A DNA stretch of 64,000 nucleotides from Imbricaverruca yamaguchii (GCA_034440575.1 JAOTOL010001559.1:124001-188000); one strand, 5' to 3'. Positions 19,440 to 31,730 are shown, counted from the stretch's first letter. Made by a program: numbers and translations. The notes: generated by a model from the sequence alone, not told the origin.

Positions 19440-22400
19440 CACAAGTCGCTACCTGGATTTTGCTTTCTTCGACCATTGCCACTTCTCATTTGCTCTCATC
19501 TGGGATTGCCTCAAAGGTAGCAGTGGCATGGTCATACACTTCAGCTGTGGTGGGCTTGTCCAGGGTAGCATCTTCCACTGTGATAAACACCTCCATCTTG
19601 TGCCCAGTCGAATACTGCATGTTTTCTTTTCCTATGATATACTTCTGGATAAAATGTCACCATGTCAAAATTGACCAAGGATGGATATAGTATGTCCCCA
19701 TCAAGTGACATTAGATGACACTTGTCTCTTGGTATGGATCTGCTAGGTACTTCAGCTGGTGAATGTCTGAGCAGATAATCTTCATTTGACGTCATAGAAG
19801 GGATAGAAGTACTTGTGTCTTGCCTCACCCTGCACCATTTGATAACCACAGACTTCACCTTCTCCAGCCATTCTGTACATTAAGATGCATACTTCCACTG
19901 GTTCAGTGATGGGATGCCAGGCAGCACTTACAACTTTGTGCTGCAGTTCTTGGCCTCAAGAACAAAATCTGCACCTTCACATCTTGTGTCATTGCCAGCG
20001 ATGCTGTATGCTGTGGTTGTTTCTATGAATTATTTTACAGCTTGTGGCTGTTGGAACAACATGCTGTCCCTAAGAAGAAGGCTTTGATGGATGCAATGGT
20101 TTCCCAAAAACATCACCAGAAATAACTTTTGCCAACCTGCCAGCATGGCCCAGCAGTTTTTCCGTCAGACACCAGATCGCATCTGAGCGCTATGAGGAGG
20201 TTGACAAATGTTCATGCCAACTGGTAGCTGCATGCATTATCAACCCAGAGCATGTAGTCTGTTACTGCTCTCCACAGCAATGTGCATAATTTGTCAGGTC
20301 AAATGGTGATCACTGCACCACTGTATGTAGTCCGGTCCTCTTGGTTTTCAGAATCCCATGATATTGCCCACATGGTGCATGATTTGCACCCACATGAGCT
20401 TCATGCACTCCTTGCAGATGTTCATTTCAATGTGCCCCAGCCTGAAACAAAGCACTCACCAGTCGTATAGCTTATGGGCACCTAGCTGTTGCTCAGGTTG
20501 TTCCGCGACGTTGTGACTGTGTATGCTTTCACCATCCAGCATGGCACCACAGTGGCTACAGACTAATGCTTCCTTGATAATCCTTGCCATTAGCTCATAT
20601 GATTGGTCATCATACCAGATGGAAGCCCACTCACTTGTCATTCTGATGCCTGCTTGCTTCTTGTCATTTAGTACGATCTCTCAGGTTTCGAAACTGCTGG
20701 GCATCGCGCTGATAGCTTCTCCGAGGTGCACGCTACAGGGACCAGAGACCTGTGTCTCTGTCAGATTGTACATATCATCATGCCCAGTACCTTCCTCCTT
20801 CGTGGACTGACCACATGCTGAGTATGATGCTGACGAAGGGTCGACAGCATTAACAAAAAAAAAACGATTTGTTGCTAGGGTGGCTTGAGGAACCAGGGTT
20901 CTATTGCTAAGCAGAGCTTGTTGCATGAACCCTGGCCCCACCACCCGATCCATGAACTCTAGTTCAACGGCAGAATTTAGACCGAAAGTTTAACGTACCG
21001 CCAATGCACCGACACGGCCGCCCGGTAGCTCGTCCCCGGCCTTATTGGGCCAGCTGCCAACTGACACTCACGGGCGGGGGCTAAATGCGAGCGCGCGAAG
21101 CGGCTCGAACCCTGTGTTGCCAGTACAGGGAAGACCAGTACAGGACAGAGCTCTAACCAACTGAGCTACTGAGGCAGCTAAGCACATCCAGCAAATCATT
21201 TTACTCGTACCCGCTTGAAGCTGAGCTGCCCGGACATCTATGGAGTCCAGTGTTTCTGCTTCCTGCTGTATCTGTTTGGTGACTACATCCATGAGTCTTC
21301 TGTGAAGAAATGTATTGCAGTAAGCTTGGAAACCTGTTTGTAATTTCTCATCTAGCTCATTCACTGTTTCTATCGTCACTACGAGATCGTTACCTTGGAG
21401 TGCTTCGTACGAGGATAGCATGAAGTCGACACCTTTTTGAAGATGGCTCTCTTGCGATTGGATCAACGTCACCATGGTGCAGCCACTAATAATTGGTTGT
21501 CCACCAACCATAAGGCACGTTGATCGCGTCAGCACCTGGTTATTATCGAAGAAGATGTCTGCGTCGCATTCAAGATGAATTAGGTTTTCTTCCACAGCAT
21601 TCGTCGACAGCATTGACCTATGGGTTGTTACAGATCTTGACGGACCTACTGCACTATCAGTTTCCTTTCCAGATTTGCTCTGGCAAAATGTGCTCTTCAC
21701 GATGGCTTCACTGAATGCAAAGTGTCCTACAAATATCTTGTTTCGACATGCGAGCAAGTGCTCGTAGAGGTGAGACATACGCAAATCTACCCTGTGCGAT
21801 TCTTCGCCAGTTTTGTTTTCTTGCAAACCATTGTGATGCTTCTAAGAAACCTCATCGTGACATCACGCTCACTGAGCCATTCAGTAGCAGACATCACCGA
21901 CATCAACAGAACGCTTTCATCGAACAGGGCCTTGTTCAGAGCTGTTCTCAGTGCTGCAGCAAGTTTTTGCATGGAGTACCTCGAAAGTTCTCCATTTGCC
22001 AGTGATGCAGCTAATTTTCCAATGTCGGCGCTATCTGCATCCAGCCAATCTCCCAACAGCCTTGTTGTATCCCTTGAAGATGTCTGGCATACGATCTGTC
22101 CATCGGCACATACGCTTCGATGTTCCTGTTACCTCTGAGGTATCACTCTCAGACGTACACACACCGATCCGGACTGGGATGCTGAAGCCCTGGTTGCTGT
22201 TATGCGGAACTGGGCTAGAGGACAGCCTTAGCATGCTCAATGCAAGTAGAGCATAGAAATGCCGGCAGTTTGAAAGGAAAGGTTGGCAGATTCCAATTCC
22301 TTGCTTTTTTGCCCTGTTGGAGTATTACATACGAAACACAGGTCATTGGTTCCTGGTAGCTTAATTATGCTGCTGATGATCCAGGCAAAACATTGGCACT

Positions 22401-22703
22401 TTGCTCAGCTCTTGGCTGAAGCCAGATGCATGCCTGGTGCACCCACATGCTGGCTGGTGACGAAGAGGTTTGGCGACCTCTTCGTGGCAGGTGGTTGCAG
22501 CCTACCCACATCCACCCATCATCATGCCACTCTTCCCTGCACACACAACACCAGATTTTGTTTCTATTCGCATTCACCGAACTCCTGGCCACCGGCAACT
22601 GGGCAGTCACGCGCATTTTTTTCTTGGGTGAAACGACTTTCCACCTCCACCTCGATCTGAGTGTATGCATACAAGGATAACTTAGGAGCCAGGTTGCTTT
22701 CAC
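19440..22703 (-). pseudogene. broken gene for a large unrecognised protein
   Basis: Read leftwards, protein-like segments follow in order but in shifting frames with stops. A cysteine-rich PHD-like piece comes first (WCCVCREEW, WVGCNH, WVHQAC; about 22.6-22.5 kb). Then come PVRIGVCTSESDTSEVTG and RWTDRMPDIFKGYNKAVG (22.2-22.1 kb), LANGELSRYSMQKLAAAL and DESVLLMSVMSATEWLSER (22.0-21.85 kb), and LYEHLLACRNKIFVG and ADIFFDNNQVLTRS with GGQPIISGCTMVTLIQSQ (21.75-21.45 kb). After a SINE come WYDDQSYELMARIIKEALVC, GHIEMNICKECMKLMW and finally VEDATLDKPTTAEVYDHATA (about 19.5 kb). From memory, similar segment order occurs in large, multi-copy, unnamed proteins of aquatic invertebrates. I could not verify this and cannot assign a function. 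It may be a mobile-element protein. At least four frame breaks make it non-functional. Confidence 0.6.
20955..21180 (-). mobile_element. SINE with tRNA-like head (lineage D)
   Basis: The minus strand starts GCCTCAGTAGCTCAGTTGG, a good tRNA A-box region, and has GGGTTCGAG as B box about 65 bases on. The body follows and ends near CGGTACGTTAAAC and TTCTGCCGTTGAAC. It lies inside the broken unrecognised gene and interrupts it. No other copy occurs in the window. Confidence 0.75.
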
Positions 22704-23056
22704 AGCTCACAAGCCATATTGGCTTGCTCTCCACACTCTTGATACTGAGGATGGGAGATCCTCATAGAGATCTGGCAGCCGGTCACGGCTTCCAGGTCCC
22801 ATACCTACAAATAGACAGTTGGTCTTCGGGGCACATCAACTGCTAGTGTGCATGCAACATGCAAAAACACAGACAGTTGTTTATCAGGGGCTTAATAGAA
22901 ACTGACCACAATTGAACAGGTAGAAGCTTAAGCATAAGTTTTTGTTTTGTAGCACAAATAGTATGCTAGATTAGTCTATGCAATCAATGTAGCACAAAGG
23001 TACATTATACAATTATATATGAACTGCAATGACTGGTGTTCGTCATTCCTGTGTGT
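22704..23056. other. AT-rich spacer, nothing recognised
   Basis: This is short non-coding sequence between the broken gene and the second CR1-like copy. No clear repeat was seen. Confidence 0.4.
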
Positions 23057-25905
23057 TCACCAGCAGAGTGTTGGTCATTTCTGGTTACCGAATCACCAGA
23101 TGTGACCGCATAGCGCCGTCGGGATCCCGCGCCGCATTGCGAGGCGGAGGAGTCGCCATACTAACCCGCGAACACTTCCGAGTCACGAGACTGGACATTG
23201 GCGGCGCCGACTCCGCAGTCGAGTCGCTCTGGCTCTCAGTGACGGGAGCCGGCCGGCGAACTGCGATCGTCGGCGCCATCTACCGGCCACCCAGCGCATC
23301 CGTCACCAGAGGGTTGGGGCTCATAGAGCAGCAGCTCCAGGCGGCGGTCTCCACAAACAAGCCAGTTGTGGCACTGGGGGACCTAAATATCAATATGGAT
23401 GCGGACAACTCCAACGCCCGCAGCTTGAAAAACGTCTTGAACAACCTGAGCCTCAAACAGCTGGTGATGCAGCCAACTCACCTCCTCCCTACACCCTCGC
23501 TACTGTACCTCATAACGAACATCATAGACCTCTCCACACCCGCAATTGTACTCCCGGATCTAATAGCAGATCACTAGCCAATTATCATCAACGCTCAGAT
23601 CCGCAGACAGCGCCCAACGCGCTCCACCCCCGTCACCACCAGGCCGTGGAGACGCGTGGACTGGAATGCTCTCTGTCTGAGCCTATTGACCACTGATTGG
23701 GGGCCACTCTACGAGGCTACCGACGTTGATAGGAAGCTGGCGGCCTTCATGATGGTTTGGAACATGGCCATAGATGAGCACTGCCCGCTCATCACCGTGA
23801 CACGGCGTCATCCGCACTGTCCGTGGCTCCGAGATAATGCCGAGCTCACGTCAGCCATGGAGGAGCGCGACGCAGCGAGAAGAGAGTGTGAGATATCCAG
23901 AACACCGGAAGCACGAAAAACCTATCAACAGAGCCGAAACTGCCTGAAAAGCAAACTTATCCAAGCCCGCCGCTAGTTCCTGTGTGGTGGCCTGCTGACT
24001 AACCGACGGGAGTTTTGGCGCCGTTTGAAAGAGTTTGCATTCCGACCGACAGAGGGACCGACCGACAGTGTTCAAGATGTAGACGTGCAGTAGACGTGAC
24101 GTGCAGCCCGTGCAGACGAGTTCAATTTGCACTTCGCAGAGGTTGGCGCACGTATAGCGGCAGAGGTGGTGCGCGACGGTAGCCCCAAGCATGGTCCCCG
24201 ACCGCCCAGAGTGTGCGCGTCGGCGCTGACGCTGCACCCTGCCACTCTACCTGAGCTCTCAAATGCGATAGGGCGAATGAGTTCATCCAGAGCAGTCGGA
24301 GTCGACGGAGTCCCTCTCCACGCAATCAAAAAGTGCTTCGCTGTCATCGGCCCACATCTGCTCCATCTCATCAACTGTTCTATTACCACGCAGACCTTCC
24401 CCACTGCATGGAAAATTGCCCGTGTCACGCCAATCTTTAAGTCAGGCGATCGCTCTGACCTTAGCAATTTTAGACCAATCTCAATTCTGTCTGTACTCTC
24501 CAACATGACGGAAAAGGTCGTCTCCATGCAATTGGTGTCGTACCTGCATGACAATCATGCACTCTCGCCTTTACAGTACGCCTACCGACCGAACCACTGT
24601 ACGGAGGACGCCATGCTTGATGCTGTCGAATGGATGCGACAGATGGTAGACAAGGGCCACGTCGCGTCGCTAACAACGATAGACCTCAGCAAAGCCTTCG
24701 ACAGCGTCGATCATGGTGTCTTCCTGACCAAGCTCGGATGGTATGGCGTGCAGTCGATTGAATGGTTCCGCAGCTACCTCAGCGACCGGAAGCAGACGGT
24801 GAACGGAGGCTCCTCCATCCTTCCTCTGATTCATGGCGTGGCACAAGGCTCCATCATCGGGCCAATCCTCTTTCTCATCTTCATCAACGACCTGTCCTCT
24901 TTCCTCCCTCATGGCCACCTAATATCCTATGCCGACAATACCCAGCTCCTAGATCATTCTCTACCCAACGTCACCGACTTATCCAGCCTCAAGGCACGCG
25001 TCGAGGAGTCCATGTCTAGTCTACAAAATTGGTTTCAGTCCAACAGTCTAAGGATTAACCAGGACAAAACTCAATTCACCCTCTTTGGCACCAAGGCGTC
25101 ATTAAAAAAGGCAGCGAACTTCCAGATCACTCTATCAGATTCCACGATAACTCCACGTCCCACCGTTAAAGTCTTAGGTGTTCTCCTCGACCAGCAACTT
25201 AGTTGGGATTCTCACATATCCATGGTTGTGCGCAAATGCAATGCCATCATAGCATCCCTATACAAATTTCGCCAACATTTCACCACGGATGTCCTCAAGC
25301 TCTTAGTCCAGCTCCACGTTTTTCCTCACATACTTTATTGTCTATCTCTCTGGGGTGGAGCCGCTCAGTGCCGTCTGCATCGCGTGCAAAAATGCATCAA
25401 CTTTGCCGCGCGACTAGTCACCGGAGTGCGCCGCAACGAGCACGTGTCCCCTGCACTCGTGTCATTAGGATGGCTAACGCTTGCAGAGATGGTTCGGGAG
25501 CACGATTGCATCCAGGTATACAGAGCCATGTGCATTAGGCAATGCCCGGAAGCTGTACGAAGAATGTTTACCTGGCGGTCACAAGTATCGCAGAGGGAGA
25601 CCAGAGCTGGGTCAGTCGGTGAGCTTCATCTCACAAGATGTCGACTCACGCAGACCCAGCGAGGTTTTTCATACCGCGCCGCGGTCACTTGGAATAGGCT
25701 ACCACCAGTCACCAGGCAAGCACCGAGTCGCTCTGCATTCAAAGGTGCTTTGGCGCAGAGTAGCTAGTCTTACTATAGAGGTCTTTGTGCGCTGTATGTT
25801 CGAAATGTTTCTGATGCAATGCTCTCTGCCGGATGTGCTCACGCAACAATGTCTGGGTGCAGAACAGCCACCACGTGGAAGTACCCAAATACATGACTGG
25901 ACTGG
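23057..25905 (+). mobile_element. CR1/Jockey-like element, 5'-truncated second copy
   Basis: The sequence matches the element at 7959-11723 from within the endonuclease (residue about 148) to the 3' end and lacks the first 1 kb. It ends ATGACTGGACTGGG, a mutated form of the pentamer tail. Orientation is opposite to the first copy. 5' truncation is normal for target-primed insertion. Flanking duplications were not resolved. Confidence 0.92.
23065..25767 (+). pseudogene. ORF2 of the second CR1-like copy, disabled
   Basis: The frame is broken into three pieces. The endonuclease part (to 23577) stops at a TAG that replaces the Gln of the DHQPI motif. The connector (23656-23976) stops at a TAG at the position of ARREFLC. 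The reverse transcriptase (24127-25767) is entered after a small tandem insertion near 24080-24110 that also shifts the frame. The catalytic YADD has become YADN (24928-24939), so one metal-binding aspartate is lost. Other residues differ only sparsely from the intact copy (for example LPLIHGV for LHLTHGV). Confidence 0.92.
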
Positions 25906-26249
25906 GTAAATTAGATTATATTTTGCTTTTTGTTCATTATATTTTTATTTTCATAAAAGTTATATCATTTTATAACTTAGATCATGCCATTTACCAATTT
26001 AGAAACTGAGGTTATTGTCATCTATTTGTTTGCTTTATGGAGGCAAATGTGTATAAAACTTGTCTTGTTATGACCTCAAAGCACAATAATACCTTGGCCT
26101 TCCAAATAATTTGAACTGAAAAAATGCATGGGAATCTTCAATTTTTCATATAGAATTAACCTTACATGGAAGGTTAGATAATGTTATGATCTTCTTTTCT
26201 TTATTCTGATCATTAATTTTTATGATACATTTTCTAACTTCATGCCCCT

Positions 26250-26360
26250 TTTTCGGTTAAGGTGTTGGGTTCTGGGTACCAAAGGTCCCATGTTCGACAC
26301 TCGTGCCGCGCGGAACATTGCCCAATCCCGCCCAATATGAATGGTAATAGAGCATAAAAA
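26250..26360 (+). mobile_element. partial SINE, lineage B
   Basis: GGTTAAGGTGTTGGG, TGGGTACCAAAGGTCCCATG and TTCGACACTCG match the head of the SINE at 41527-41708. CATTGCCCAATCCCGCC and AGAGCATAAAA match its body. The first bases of the head are lost. Confidence 0.7.
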
Positions 26361-26609
26361 GTAGCATTTAAAAATGTACAATAACCTAACCTAGCCCGAC
26401 CTTTTATGTATGAAAAATTGTTTTTAAAGGGAAAATGTCCAATGTTTGTTTTTCACACAAAAATCCCGATTAAAAAGCCTGACCTAACCTAGCCTAAACT
26501 GTTTTCGTGAAATATGTCAACATGGTTTTTCTCGTCAAATACCATTCTTGTTGCTTTCTGTTTTCAACCAGCACCAGCAGAAAATTGCTCCATATGATAT
26601 CAAGAGAAT

Positions 26610-26705
26610 GCATGTGCTCACATACTACATATGTACACACATACATGTTACACACTTTCATATTTATACATGCATATTTACACACATACATATTTACACA
26701 CTTCT
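26610..26705. repeat. ACATAC-rich simple repeat
   Basis: Repeated ACACAYACAT and TATTTACAC words make a degenerate microsatellite. Overlapping small frames here are repeat artefacts. Confidence 0.6.
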
Positions 26706-27592
26706 ATCAATCTCAATCACTGGAAATGCAGACGACGATGCGCCAAGTGCTTGCAAGATGGCACCAACAACACTTGCAAGAATATGCCAACAAAGCCTGC
26801 AATGTGTACACTGAGCACAATTTCCTGTTACTCAGATTCTGGAGCTGCATTTCCAAAAATATATATTCATGCCACCCATATAGTGAGACAGTTTGACAGT
26901 TTTAAGGAATGTCCTCCGTAGTCCCTGAGGCCGCCAATAAAAATTGGCTGCATAAGTGTTTTCTATTCTGATATCTCTGAACAAATCGATGCAAAGTATT
27001 TTTATACATCATACCAATTAGCAACTTTGAACACATTGTTAACAGTGCCATGTCACAAAGAAGGCCTTGATTGATCCTTTGTGTTGCACACCGCTATCAC
27101 ATCCAACCTCTGGAGTGCGGTAGTGGAGGTGTGAGTGTTATGTAGGGAATGGGAGATAACGCTTAGTTTCTGCCACCTGATGGCAGACCAGGCGTGCGGG
27201 ACACGAAGGGCGGCAGGCCGCGGCCCGCTAACGCTTCGAGTATGTGTTGAAGCTCTGTGGATGCTGATTTTTAATAATTCGCGCGTAATATGTCGGTATG
27301 TCGGTAACCATTTTGTGGGATAGGTATTTACTGTATCGCTACACCTGTCGGAGCAGGTGTGGAGAAGTTCCCGGTCTGGATTGCATGGATCTAATTGCAT
27401 CATTTCTGTTCAATTCAAACATTTCCCCAAGGTATCCCCTCTCCAGACCATGGACAAATTTAAAGACCTTGATGAGATCTCTCAGCCTTCTATATCTAAG
27501 TGAAAACATTGCTCTTTGCTGTCTATCTGAAAGCCACAACTCTATCCATTTTAAGATGCTACCTGCAATACCATGGGACTGAAGCTGTATCA

Positions 27593-28210
27593 TTAACCAT
27601 TTATGGGGTACCTTGTCAAAGGCCTTACTAAAGTCAAGATATGAGACATCAACCTGATTTCCTTGATCAAATTGTGCTGTGGCGAAGTTAAAAAAGTCCA
27701 AGAGATTTGTGAGACACGATCGTCTTTTCTTAACCCATGTTGAGTATCTTGAATCAATCTGCTACCTTCCAGATAACTAACTATTCTATCCTTGATAATT
27801 GATTTGAGTACCTTGCAGACTAGGGATGTGAGACTTACTGGCCTATAGTTTTCAACTTTCCATCTGTCTCCTTTCTTGAAAATAGGAACTACATTTGCCC
27901 TTTTCCAATCGGTTGGAATTTCATTTTGTGAAACTGATCTACAAAATATTATACTAAGTGGAAATGCCAGTTCCTTTTCAGTTTCCCGCAACATCCTAGC
28001 ATACATTTCATCACGTCCTGCTGCCTTGTTTGGCTTTATTTTCCTGATATGATTGTACGCAGCATCACTATCAATGAAATCAACATCATTTATCAGATCA
28101 CATGTTACTGAACTATGGTGTACGGTCGGCATATTGATCATATCTTCCAATGTAAACACTGATTTAAACTGCTTGCTCAGCTCCTCAACCATCTCACTAT
28201 CCTCACCCAA
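27593..28210 (-). pseudogene. reverse transcriptase fragment of the CR1/L2-like element
   Basis: The frame carries reverse transcriptase fingers motifs (FPLSIIFCRSVSQNEIPTDW, KRANVVPIFKKGDR, NYRPVSLTSLVCKVLKSIIK, DTQHGLRK), then shifts frame. The palm continues in 27701-27339 with VSYLDFSKAFDKVPHKWL. The catalytic aspartate pair is missing through deletion. There is no sign of host function. Confidence 0.88.
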
Positions 28211-28915
28211 TGTAGTTCTATTTACTTCCAGTGGACCAATTGTGCTAGAAACCTTACTCAGCTTGTAGAAACTAAAGAACTTTTTACTGTCTCCATTACA
28301 GTTTCTAGCTAAATCCAGTTCTTTTGCTCGCTTTGCTGCTGTTTTTTTTTTGCTTCAGTGTCTAGCTTTTCGATACGCCTTTACATTAACGACATTTGAG
28401 GCTTCCTTAAAGACATTAAATGCAGTTTTCTTAGCCCTAATTGCTTTTATCAAGTCTGGTGTAAGCCATGCTGGCTTTCCTACCCTTCCTTTGCATCTTT
28501 CCTTTTGGGGAACATGTCTAATCTGAATTTCCTTCAAATAAGATTTGAACTTTTCCCACATTTCACAGGAATTTAAATTGGAGAATTCTGCTCTGTTGAA
28601 ATTTTGGACCTTTACCAAATTATCCTGAATAATTTCCCCTACATGTGCATTGAATCTAACTATGTTATGGTCACTTCTTCCCAGAGTTTATCCTACAGTC
28701 AAGTCCTGAACCAAGTCACTTAAATCCGAGAATACAAGGTCCAAGAATGAGCCATGCCTTGTAGGTTCCGATACAAACTGGTGTAAGAACAGGTCCTCTT
28801 CAAGGTATTTCCTAAACATTTTGCATGATGGGAGCCAACACCAACATTTTCATATCCCTTTAGATTAAAGTCACCAATAATAAGGCACTTCCTCGGAAAG
28901 TTTCTACTGATTTCC

Positions 28916-29494
28916 TCACAAATCACTGTCAAGTTCCAGTTTCTGGGAATGTGGCAGGGTTCCTGATCGGTAGAAAGCTCCTATCCCCAGAGTATTGCTG
29001 TTGCCTTTTCCCACGGTGACATCAAGCCAAATGGACTCTACAGACACATTTTTATCCCCACCTGCTACTTTTTGAGAACTGAATAAACTATTCATATAGA
29101 GCATTACACCACCCCCTTTAATTGCTGGACCCCTATTGCACGAAAACATATTGTATCCCTGGATCTCATAGTCCTGTAAGTTATCTCCAGAATACCCTTC
29201 ACTGACCCATGCCTCCGTAATGCAAACGAAATCTGGTTCCTCCCCAGCAACATAACACTTGAACTCATCAAATTTGGATCGGATACTCTGAGCATTAAAC
29301 ATCATACACTTAACATATGCTCCATAACCACCTTTGGCTTTTTCATACTGGGGAGTTCTTTTATCACTAGATGAACTATCACTCTGCCTCCTTGAACTAA
29401 TGGTGTCCCTATTTGCTGACCTTGCGGTTCTATTGCCTTGGCTGACACTATTGGAATATTCCTGGGTTGGCAATGCGATTTCATCCCTCCCCAC
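28916..29494 (-). pseudogene. AP-type endonuclease fragment of the CR1/L2-like element
   Basis: The motifs NAQSIRSKFDEFK, CITEAWVSEGYSG, YNMFSCNRG, GGGVMLYM and VESIWLDVTVG are arranged as in CR1/L2 endonucleases. The GDFN motif lies downstream in another frame (about 28.87 kb). The upstream, Ser/Gln-rich part has no recognisable domain. Confidence 0.85.
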
Positions 29495-29515
29495 CCCATT
29501 TCCTAGTTTCCCTGA

Positions 29516-29954
29516 AGGACATGCTCATACACTTTGCCTACACTCCCGTGTAGGCATCCATGTGCTGCACATTTAGAAAAGTCTAATGTTGCTGAGATGT
29601 GGCATGATGAATATTTCTAAATAAACATGAAATATGCTAATGTTTGCTTATCAGCTTCTGACAATATTCCTCATGTACTGTGTTTTGCCATATGGTAGCA
29701 TGCAGCGCCTGGGAAGACACGTGCTCTACCCCCCTGTGTCGCATGTGCCCCTCCAATATTTTAAACTTATATTGGACCTTCTTGTGGTTCCCCCCCCCCC
29801 CCAACAAAAAAAATCGACCTGGCCAATGCCTTCATGTGTTGTGCCTCTTGATCATTTTCAGAAGCCTACACCTATACTAGGCAGCTACCAGGGGCATTGT
29901 TATGTATACCTTAAGAGTACAACTACCCCAGGGGCGGATACATGAGAGGACTGG
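29516..29954. other. spacer with a poly-C/poly-A tract
   Basis: The region contains a C-run followed by an A-run at about 29791-29814. No gene was recognised. Confidence 0.5.
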
Positions 29955-30440
29955 CAGTGTCAAATTATTCGTGAAATTGGGTGGAATATACCACTTAATG
30001 AACACTCCATCGACATCCTTCTCCAAGAAGTACCGACATTCTGCTCCTTGAAGCATGCTTATGAAGTAGTCAAGTCTCCTTTCTAACAGTATCTCGCTTA
30101 TGAGGACCATGTCCATGCTCTCGATAAGGTATGATAATACATTCATATTTCGTAACATAATCTCCGGGAAAGGGATTGTCTGTAATATGATATGGCATAC
30201 ACTGCCAGTTTAAAGCATATTATTATTTTCCCTGTCCCGAATGTCGTTCTTCCTAAATTATGGATGTCAAAAACAAGTAATAAAGGTGCAGTCATAAGTG
30301 CTCACACCATCGGCTCAAATATGAATCTGAAAGACATTACAAGCATTTTAAATGACGCATATTCCTGGCAAATTTCGACATCATATTGTGCTCGTTTCGG
30401 CATCTCACACCTAACGAAAAACCATTATTTTAACCCTGGG
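29955..30440 (+). repeat. dispersed repeat, copy 1 (partner at 53615-54075)
   Basis: Over about 480 bp the sequence matches 53615-54075 in the same orientation. Shared words include GGGTGGAATATACCACTT, CCAAGAAGTACCGACATTCT, GCTCAAATATGAATCTGAAA and TCGGCATCTCACACCTAACG. It has no coding capacity. It is probably a MITE or other non-autonomous transposon. The right inverted end seen in the other copy is missing here. Confidence 0.75.
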
Positions 30441-31139
30441 ACTGGGGTATGCCACTCCCCCATGGAAAGATGGCGCCCATATGGCTGGAGTACCTGTCTG
30501 GGAATACTAGAGCCCAACGACACCCTCACTAATGTTTCGGCTGAAGACGCTGCCTTCAGGGTAAACGGTGCCCTTTTCAGTACGGTCGAGTGCAAACATC
30601 CCTCCTCTCAACAGACATCCAGGAAAATACGCACTTCCGGGGATTTTCATTGCGGCGGTCCTCCGAGGAAATTTCGCCCCCTCCCCCAGACGAGTGTTGC
30701 CATGGTCATTTCTGGAACAGTCTCTCACCTGTCCGTATGTACTATGTTGAGATCCCCTGGCCGGAGCTAAGTCTGGAAAGCTCACACTGCATGCACTGTA
30801 ATAGTAGTTTCAAATATATAATGTGATAATTTAGTTGAGAAATTGCACTCAGGCGGGAACAAATTGTACATTGTTCTGCGTTGTTCCAGGACACTTAATA
30901 TTCCTTTTCCACATTTGCATTTACCAGTGACAAAAACAAGGCAGATGGTAAGCCATAAATATGTATTGCATATATGATTGAATGAAATAAGAGATAGATA
31001 AACCGTAAACGATATCGTACATTATGTACGAAACGTCACACCAACCTCTGAGGACATCAGGTACACAATTGAGGTCTTATCGCACAACATACAGGTCTCC
31101 TTAGCGGCGAATACAGGATCAAGGAGTGCCCCGTCCACC
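30441..31139. other. unassigned sequence
   Basis: Frames on both strands overlap (about 30507-30785) without recognisable motifs. Nothing is called. Confidence 0.4.
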
Positions 31140-31730
31140 CATCATACAAAGAGCGGGAGCATGAAACATGGGCATGCCCCAAACTTGTAAGCCCCTGGCG
31201 TGATTTTCATGGGCCCGGTCCGTCTCTTTGGGGACATCGGTGTGATTTCCAAGGGCCACCGCATGACTTTTGGGGAGCCACAGCGTGATTTTTATGGGCC
31301 CGGCCAGTCATTTCGGGTCCCCATAGTCATTCTCGATGGCCACCGCACGACTTCTTGGCCCCAAGCGTGATTGTAATGGGGCTAGGCGCGACTTTTTTTT
31401 GGCCCCAGTGGTATTTTCATGTCCCACTTTTTGGCAACACCATGCGAGGTTGCTTGTGGAAGCCATGAAGCGGTTTTTGGTGTCCCGAAGTAATTATCAT
31501 GTGTATCATTGCAATTTTGAGGTCACAGTCATTTGCAGCGGTCTCTTGACTTCTTGGACTTCTTGGGACCCAAACGTGATTTTTCATGGGCTCCGGTGCG
31601 ATCCTTGGGAGCCCAGCGTGATTTTGAAGTGGTCCGTTGCATTTTGTTTTGTACCCCGGCGACATTCTTGGTGGCCTGAACAGTCTCGGGTGTTGCGGGA
31701 CAAAGGGGCACTGTCCTTTGCCCCCCTTTC
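31140..31730 (+). repeat. degenerate tandem repeat of about 30 bp
   Basis: The words GCGTGATTTTCATGGGCCC, GCACGACTTCTTGGCCCC and GCGTGATTTTGAAG recur about every 28-33 bases for roughly 590 bp. The style resembles the degenerate arrays at 3305-3900 and 4440-4830. Frames through it are repeat artefacts. Confidence 0.75.

Larger units (their letters stand above)
25906..27049. other. AT-rich intergenic DNA with one SINE relic
   Basis: No gene was found. The stretch contains a partial SINE (26250-26360) and a short ACATAC-rich tract (about 26610-26705). Several CCTAACCTAGCC-like words occur near 26385 and 26485. Confidence 0.5.
27050..29515 (-). mobile_element. CR1/L2-like non-LTR element, internally deleted relic
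   Basis: On the minus strand the endonuclease comes first (29494-28916), with MMFNAQSIRSKFDEF, FVCITEAW and IWLDV. GDFNLKG follows near 28870, then a connector with WLTPDLIKAIRAKK (28618-28355). The reverse transcriptase (28210-27340) has IRKIKPNKAAGRDEMYARML, PIFKKGDRWKVENYRPVSL, DFSKAFDKVPH and WLSDRQQRAMF. The segment expected to hold PQGSxLGP and the FADD catalytic motif is absent. Sequence typical of the very end of such ORFs (LRYRRLRDLIKVFKFVHGL) follows directly. Several frame changes and stops are present, so the element is dead. It is a different family from the 1,044-residue element. Confidence 0.88.
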
